10,956 nt of DNA, from assembly GCA_007121975.1 (NCBI GenBank), contig SKJO01000284.1:1-10956 (forward strand), read 5' to 3'. Positions 6,174-10,956 of the stretch are shown here, in pieces (the first letter of the stretch is position 1; every line of letters starts with the position of its first letter). Source of the stretch: Nitriliruptoraceae bacterium. Lineage in GTDB: Bacteria > Actinomycetota > Nitriliruptoria > Nitriliruptorales > Nitriliruptoraceae. Both the position numbers and the translations under genes were made by a program. The notes beneath the pieces were generated by a model that saw nothing but the letters and a program-made list of their open reading frames with translations, was not told the DNA's origin and made no database searches.

Positions 6174-7394
6174 GAACGTGGCCGGGTCGAGTTGATCCGG
6201 CAGACACAGCAGCTCGAGGTCCTGCTCGCGGCGCGCATCGACCTCGCGCGGACTGGCGAGCTGCTCTCCGTCGGGCCCGAGCACCAGTCGCACGAGCGGG
6301 CGGTCGACGTTGGCGGGATGGATCTCGGCGACCACGCCGCGGCAGCCGCGGTGGGCCCCCCTCACGACCTCGACCCAGCGGCCGGCCGGATACCGCGGGA
6401 CCAGGGTGCGCATCGCCTTGACCACGTCGCGGTTGAGATGGCGGCCGACCATCCCCTCGATGATGCGCATGACCTCGTCGGGCAGCACCGCCTTGCGGTA
6501 GGGCCGGTCCGAGCTCAGCGCGCTGTAGACGTCGGCGACCGCGGCGATCTCGGCGATCAGCAGCAGCCGGCCGGCGCCGATGCGCTCGTGCTCGGCGCGC
6601 CCGGCGACCGTGTTGTCGCCGACCAGCCCGCGCGGGTAGCCGGCACCGCGCTGCTGCTCGTGGTGCTGGTAGGCGACGTGGGCGGGCAGCAGGCTCTGGA
6701 TCGGCATCCGACGTACCAGCTCGTAGCCCATCAACGGGTGCTTCTTGACCTCGGCGAACTCCTCGTCGGTGAGCGGTCCGGGCTTGTCCAGGATCGCCAC
6801 GTCGAGGTAGGACTTGCCGATGTCGTGCAGCAGGCAGCCAAGCGCGAGCTCCCGCAGCCGGTCGCGCGGCATGCCCAGCCGCTTGCCGATCAGCGTGCCG
6901 ATCACCGCGACGTCGACCGAGTGCTGGAAGGTGTACTCGTTGTGGGTCTTGAGCGACTCGAGCCCGGCGACCGTGGAGGACTCGATGATCTCGGTGATCA
7001 ACTGCTCGACGCCGGCGTAGAGGTTGGCCATCGCCTCACGACCGTCGTCGCCGAGCTCGAGTTCCTGCTCGCCGAGATTGGAGACGGCGCCCTCGACGCC
7101 GCCCTGCGCGCCCGCTCCCCGCTCGCTCGCGACCCGCATCACCGTGGCGAAGGTCTGCTCGACGTAGGTCGTGACCGTGCTGCGCACCTGCTGGCTGACC
7201 ACGTCCTCGGGCGCCACGTCGTCGGCGAGCCCGTCGCGGATGTAGATCGCGACCAGCCCCCGGCGTTCGAGCGCGCGGATGTAGCGCTCGTTGAGCGGGG
7301 TCCCGGCCACCAGCAGCGGGGTCCCGGCCTCGGTGTACAGGGTGGTCGCGATCACATCGCCCGGCTCGAGGCTGGTGACGGCCTGCCGGTACAT
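6150..7394 (-). CDS. HD-GYP domain protein, probable cyclic di-GMP phosphodiesterase
   Basis: HD-GYP proteins are metal-dependent phosphodiesterases that usually hydrolyse cyclic di-GMP. The 414 residues begin with a small N-terminal module (SLEPGDVIATTLYTEAGTPL to about 70) common in these proteins, then a helical linker (about 71-140). The HD-GYP domain spans about 140-335, with His158, HDIGK (190-194), His219 (KKHPLMGYEL), HHE (244-246), GYP (252-254) and Asp288 in VADVYSALSSDRPYR (286-300). The likely metal ligands are all present. The motif HHEQQRGAGYP has Arg249 where Asp is usual, and the segment 255-285 appears about ten residues longer than typical. A C-terminal beta-rich module (about 335-395, YPAGRWVEVV, REVDARRE) follows, as in many relatives. 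No membrane segment is seen, so it is cytosolic. The ATG at 7394 has GGGGGG five bases upstream; the frame is open to 7553 but that would run into fadB. The stop TAG overlaps the small membrane gene. Cyclic GMP-AMP hydrolysis is a less likely alternative. Confidence 0.9.
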   Translation of the reverse strand: MYRQAVTSLEPGDVIATTLYTEAGTPLLVAGTPLNERYIRALERRGLVAIYIRDGLADDVAPEDVVSQQVRSTVTTYVEQTFATVMRVASERGAGAQGGVEGAVSNLGEQELELGDDGREAMANLYAGVEQLITEIIESSTVAGLESLKTHNEYTFQHSVDVAVIGTLIGKRLGMPRDRLRELALGCLLHDIGKSYLDVAILDKPGPLTDEEFAEVKKHPLMGYELVRRMPIQSLLPAHVAYQHHEQQRGAGYPRGLVGDNTVAGRAEHERIGAGRLLLIAEIAAVADVYSALSSDRPYRKAVLPDEVMRIIEGMVGRHLNRDVVKAMRTLVPRYPAGRWVEVVRGAHRGCRGVVAEIHPANVDRPLVRLVLGPDGEQLASPREVDARREQDLELLCLPDQLDPATFSAGSIGP

Positions 7395-7420
7395 CGCAAC
7401 CCCCCGGGGGTGTGGTTCGA

Positions 7421-7441
7421 GGACCCGCCGGGGGGCGGTCC
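7421..7441 (-). terminator. GC-rich hairpin between fadB and the HD-GYP gene, possible terminator
   Basis: On the minus strand GGACCGCC, a CCCC loop and GGCGGGTCC can fold into an eight-pair stem with one bulged G. It lies in the 88-bp gap between the fadB stop (7483) and the HD-GYP start (7394), followed by no U-run. It could weaken read-through from the fad operon into the HD-GYP gene, or act in the HD-GYP leader. A second, weaker five-pair hairpin (CGGTG/CACCG, 7441-7457) abuts it. Confidence 0.35.
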
Positions 7442-7482
7442 GGTGATCGGGGCACCGTGACCTTAGCGCGCGGGCGCCGGGG

Positions 7483-9672
7483 TCAGCGGCGCAGCGGCTC
7501 GCCAGCCTCGGCCTTGGCCACCAGCGAGGCCGGGGGCACGAAGCGCTCGCCATAGCGGTCGGCGAGTTCCTTGCAGCGGGCGACGAAGCCGGTGGTGCCG
7601 CCGGGGTACTGGTCGACGTACTGCGCCACGCCGCCGGTCCAGGCCGGGAACCCGATGCCGAAGATCGAGCCGATGTTGGCGTCGGCGAAGGTCTCGATCA
7701 CTCCCTCGTCGAAGCACTTGACGGTCTCGAGCGCCTCGGCGAACAGCATCCGCTCCACGAGGTCGACCAGCGGCAGGTCCGCCTCACCGGAGGTGACGTG
7801 CTCGAGCAGGCCCGACCAAAGTCGCTGGCGGGTGCCGTCCTCGGCGTAGTCGTAGAACCCGGCACCGCCCGACCGACCCTCCCGGCCGTGCTGCTCGACC
7901 ATCGCGTCCAGGATCGCGAAGGCCGGGTGCGGCTGGTAGGCCAGGCCCTCCCGCTCGGCTGCGGCCCGGTACTCGGCCTCGATCTTGCGGGGCAGCGTGA
8001 GCGTCAACTCGTCCATCAACTGCAGCGGCGGAGCGGGGTAGCCCGCCTGCTCACCGGCCCGCTCGATGGTGACCGGGTGCACGCCCTCGCCGAGCATCGC
8101 CACCGCCTCGTTGAGGAAGGTGCCGATCACCCGGGAGGTGAAGAACCCGCGGGAATCGTTGACCACGATGGGGGTCTTCTTGATCTGCTGCACGACGTCG
8201 ACCGCACGGGCGATCGCCGCATCCGAGGTGCGCTCGCCGCGGATGATCTCCACCAGGGGCATCTTGTCGACCGGCGAGAAGAAGTGCAGCCCGACGAAGT
8301 CCTCCGGGCGGGTGACGCCGGTGGCCAGCTCGGTGATCGGCAACGTCGAGGTGTTGGAGCACAGCAGCGCGTCGTCGGCCAGCACCCCCTCCACCTCGGC
8401 GAACACCCGGTGCTTGAGCTCGGTGGACTCGAACACCGCCTCGATCATCAGATCGCAGCCGGCGAGGTCGGCCACGTCCGCGCTCGGGGTGATCCGGTCG
8501 AGCAGCGCCTGGCCCTTGTCCTGGCTGACCTTGCCCCGCGAGACGCCCTTGGCGACCAGCTTCTCGGAGTAGGCCTTGCCCCTGGTCGCCGCCTCGAGGC
8601 TGACGTCCTTGAGCACCACCTCGATGCCGGACTTGGCGCACTGGTAGGCGATGCCCGCGCCCATCATGCCCGCGCCGAGCACCGCCACCCGGGTGGCGCG
8701 CCACGGCTCGTAGCCCTCGGGGCGCGATCCGCCCTTCTCGATCGCCTGCAGGTCGAAGAAGAACGCCTGGGTCATGTTCTTGGCCTGGGGCGAGTTGCAC
8801 ACCAGGTCCACGAAGTAGCGGGTCTCGATCTCGAAGGCGCGCTCGACGGGCACACCCGCGCCCTCGATGGCCGCGCACATGATGTGGTGGGGGGCCTGGT
8901 AGTGCGCCCCCTTGAGCTGCTTCTTGAGGTTGGCGGGGATCGCCGGGGAGTTGGTCGCGAACATCGGGTGCTTGGGGGCGCCGCCGGGAATCTTGTGCTT
9001 GGGAGCGTCCCAGGGCTGTACGGCCTCGGGGTTGTCGGCGATGAAGGCGCGCGCGGCGACGAGCGCGGCGTCGGCGTCGGGGGCGACCTCGTCGATCAGT
9101 CCGAGCTCGACGGCCTTGGCCAGGCGGTGGCGCTGGCCCTGCAGCAGCACGTTCATCAGCGCGTTGACGATGCCCAGCATCCGCACGGTGCGCACGACCC
9201 CGCCGGCGCCGGGCAGCAGGCCCAGGGTGACCTCGGGCAGACCGAACACGGCCTTGGGGTTGTCGATCGCGACCCGGCGGTGGCAGGCCAGCGCGATCTC
9301 GAGCCCGCCACCGAGCGCGGTGCCGTTGAGCACGGCGACGACCGGGACGCCCAGCGTCTCGAGCGCCCGCAGGGCCGCCTGGTTGGCCGCGGTGCTCGTC
9401 GCAACGTCCTCGGCGTCGTCGGGGGTGGCCTGGATCAGCTCGCGCAGGTCACCGCCAGCGAAGAAGGTCGACTTCGCCGAGGTGATGATCACCCCGCGCA
9501 GCGTCTCGCGGTCGGCCTGCAGGGCCCGCACGACGCGGTCGAAGTCCGCGACGAAGCCGGCGCGCATGGTGTTGACCGGCTGGGTCGGGTCGTCGAGGGT
9601 CAGCACGACCACGCCGTCGTCGCCGGCCTCGATGCGGATGGTGTCGGTGGTCAGGGTGCTCAGGGTGCTCAC
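7483..9672 (-). CDS. fadB: Trifunctional-complex alpha subunit: enoyl-CoA hydratase / 3-hydroxyacyl-CoA dehydrogenase
   Basis: This 729-residue bifunctional enzyme hydrates trans-2-enoyl-CoA and oxidises the 3-hydroxyacyl-CoA with NAD+, the middle steps of beta-oxidation. The crotonase domain (about 1-200) has an oxyanion segment FFAGGDL (70-76) and the two catalytic glutamates Glu125 (ALGGGLE) and Glu147 (GLPEVTLG). A linker region (200-325) leads to the NAD-binding Rossmann fold VLGAGMMGAGIAY (331-343). Dehydrogenase residues include SNTSTLP (439-445), catalytic His463 and Glu475 (HFFSPVDKMPLVEI), and NDSRGFFTSRV (505-515). The C-terminal domain ends near 728, with GFYDY at 605-609. The length fits actinobacterial FadB (about 720). 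The GTG at 9672 is preceded by GAGGA (9679-9683) at six bases, and gives the expected N-terminus; the frame continues to 9768 but would overlap fadA. It lies 47 bp downstream of fadA, so the two are probably one operon. The protein resembles the mycobacterial FadB of the FadA-FadB complex more than enterobacterial FadB or FadJ. Confidence 0.96.
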   Translation of the reverse strand: MSTLSTLTTDTIRIEAGDDGVVVLTLDDPTQPVNTMRAGFVADFDRVVRALQADRETLRGVIITSAKSTFFAGGDLRELIQATPDDAEDVATSTAANQAALRALETLGVPVVAVLNGTALGGGLEIALACHRRVAIDNPKAVFGLPEVTLGLLPGAGGVVRTVRMLGIVNALMNVLLQGQRHRLAKAVELGLIDEVAPDADAALVAARAFIADNPEAVQPWDAPKHKIPGGAPKHPMFATNSPAIPANLKKQLKGAHYQAPHHIMCAAIEGAGVPVERAFEIETRYFVDLVCNSPQAKNMTQAFFFDLQAIEKGGSRPEGYEPWRATRVAVLGAGMMGAGIAYQCAKSGIEVVLKDVSLEAATRGKAYSEKLVAKGVSRGKVSQDKGQALLDRITPSADVADLAGCDLMIEAVFESTELKHRVFAEVEGVLADDALLCSNTSTLPITELATGVTRPEDFVGLHFFSPVDKMPLVEIIRGERTSDAAIARAVDVVQQIKKTPIVVNDSRGFFTSRVIGTFLNEAVAMLGEGVHPVTIERAGEQAGYPAPPLQLMDELTLTLPRKIEAEYRAAAEREGLAYQPHPAFAILDAMVEQHGREGRSGGAGFYDYAEDGTRQRLWSGLLEHVTSGEADLPLVDLVERMLFAEALETVKCFDEGVIETFADANIGSIFGIGFPAWTGGVAQYVDQYPGGTTGFVARCKELADRYGERFVPPASLVAKAEAGEPLRR

Positions 9673-9678
9673 GGTCGG

Positions 9679-9683
9679 TCCTC
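9679..9683 (-). promoter_or_regulatory. Ribosome binding site that sets the GTG start of fadB
   Basis: Minus-strand GAGGA sits six bases before the GTG at 9672-9670, inside the 47-bp fadA-fadB gap. It supports the GTG over the more distal in-frame ATG at 9768, which lies inside fadA. Confidence 0.75.
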
Positions 9684-9719
9684 GTGGGTCGCGGGGCGGG
9701 TGCCGGTGGCGGGCGGGGG

Positions 9720-10931
<1,212 letters not shown>

Positions 10932-10956
10932 CGGGCTGGTCCTCTCCTCGACCGCG

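Noticed and set aside
5633..6238. Longer N-terminus for the hybrid kinase, starting at 6238
   Set aside because: It would cover the divergent membrane gene in antisense, has no domain, and an ATG with a good ribosome binding site lies at 5632.
6192..7460. Plus-strand open frame (about 422 codons) opposite the HD-GYP gene
   Set aside because: The HD-GYP reading has HDIGK, HHE and GYP motifs; the opposite frame has low-complexity sequence and no motif.

Overview
This window is high-GC DNA (strong G/C bias at third codon positions, GTG as well as ATG starts) with actinobacterial gene content. The fadA-fadB pair resembles the mycobacterial trifunctional beta-oxidation pair in gene order and protein sequence. 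The glutamine synthetase is the GSI-beta type. The species cannot be named from sequence alone; a non-mycobacterial, possibly deep-branching actinobacterium is my best guess.

Layout, left to right. (1) Positions 1-834, + strand: the C-terminal 277 residues of glutamine synthetase I, cut by the window edge. (2) Positions 868-910: a perfect 13-bp inverted repeat, probably a terminator shared with the convergent gene that follows. (3) Positions 928-1536, - strand: a 202-residue protein with an N-terminal XRE-type helix-turn-helix and a C-terminal receiver domain, an unusual domain order for a response regulator. (4) Positions 1727-5632, - strand: a 1301-residue soluble hybrid histidine kinase (GAF-like, PAS, GAF, PAS, GAF, HisKA, HATPase, receiver, Hpt). 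(5) Positions 5808-6173, + strand: a small unidentified membrane protein divergent from the kinase. Its 3' end overlaps, tail to tail, (6) an HD-GYP domain protein at 6150-7394, - strand. (7) Positions 7483-9672 (fadB) and 9720-10931 (fadA), - strand: a fatty-acid beta-oxidation operon.

How the genes may work together. FadA and FadB together would carry out hydration, dehydrogenation and thiolysis of enoyl-CoA. The kinase carries every module of a four-step His-Asp-His-Asp phosphorelay except a DNA-binding output. The XRE-receiver protein immediately downstream is the natural candidate for that final step. The adjacent HD-GYP protein, which probably degrades cyclic di-GMP, is a second signalling element, but its link to the kinase is only positional. 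Glutamine synthetase and FadAB are housekeeping genes flanking this signalling block.

I see no tRNA, rRNA, CRISPR array, insertion sequence or prophage gene. No stretch over 300 bp lacks a gene; the largest gaps are 1537-1726 (190 bp) and 5633-5807 (175 bp), both described below. The most interesting part is the kinase / XRE-receiver pair, which is a candidate rather than a proven new system.
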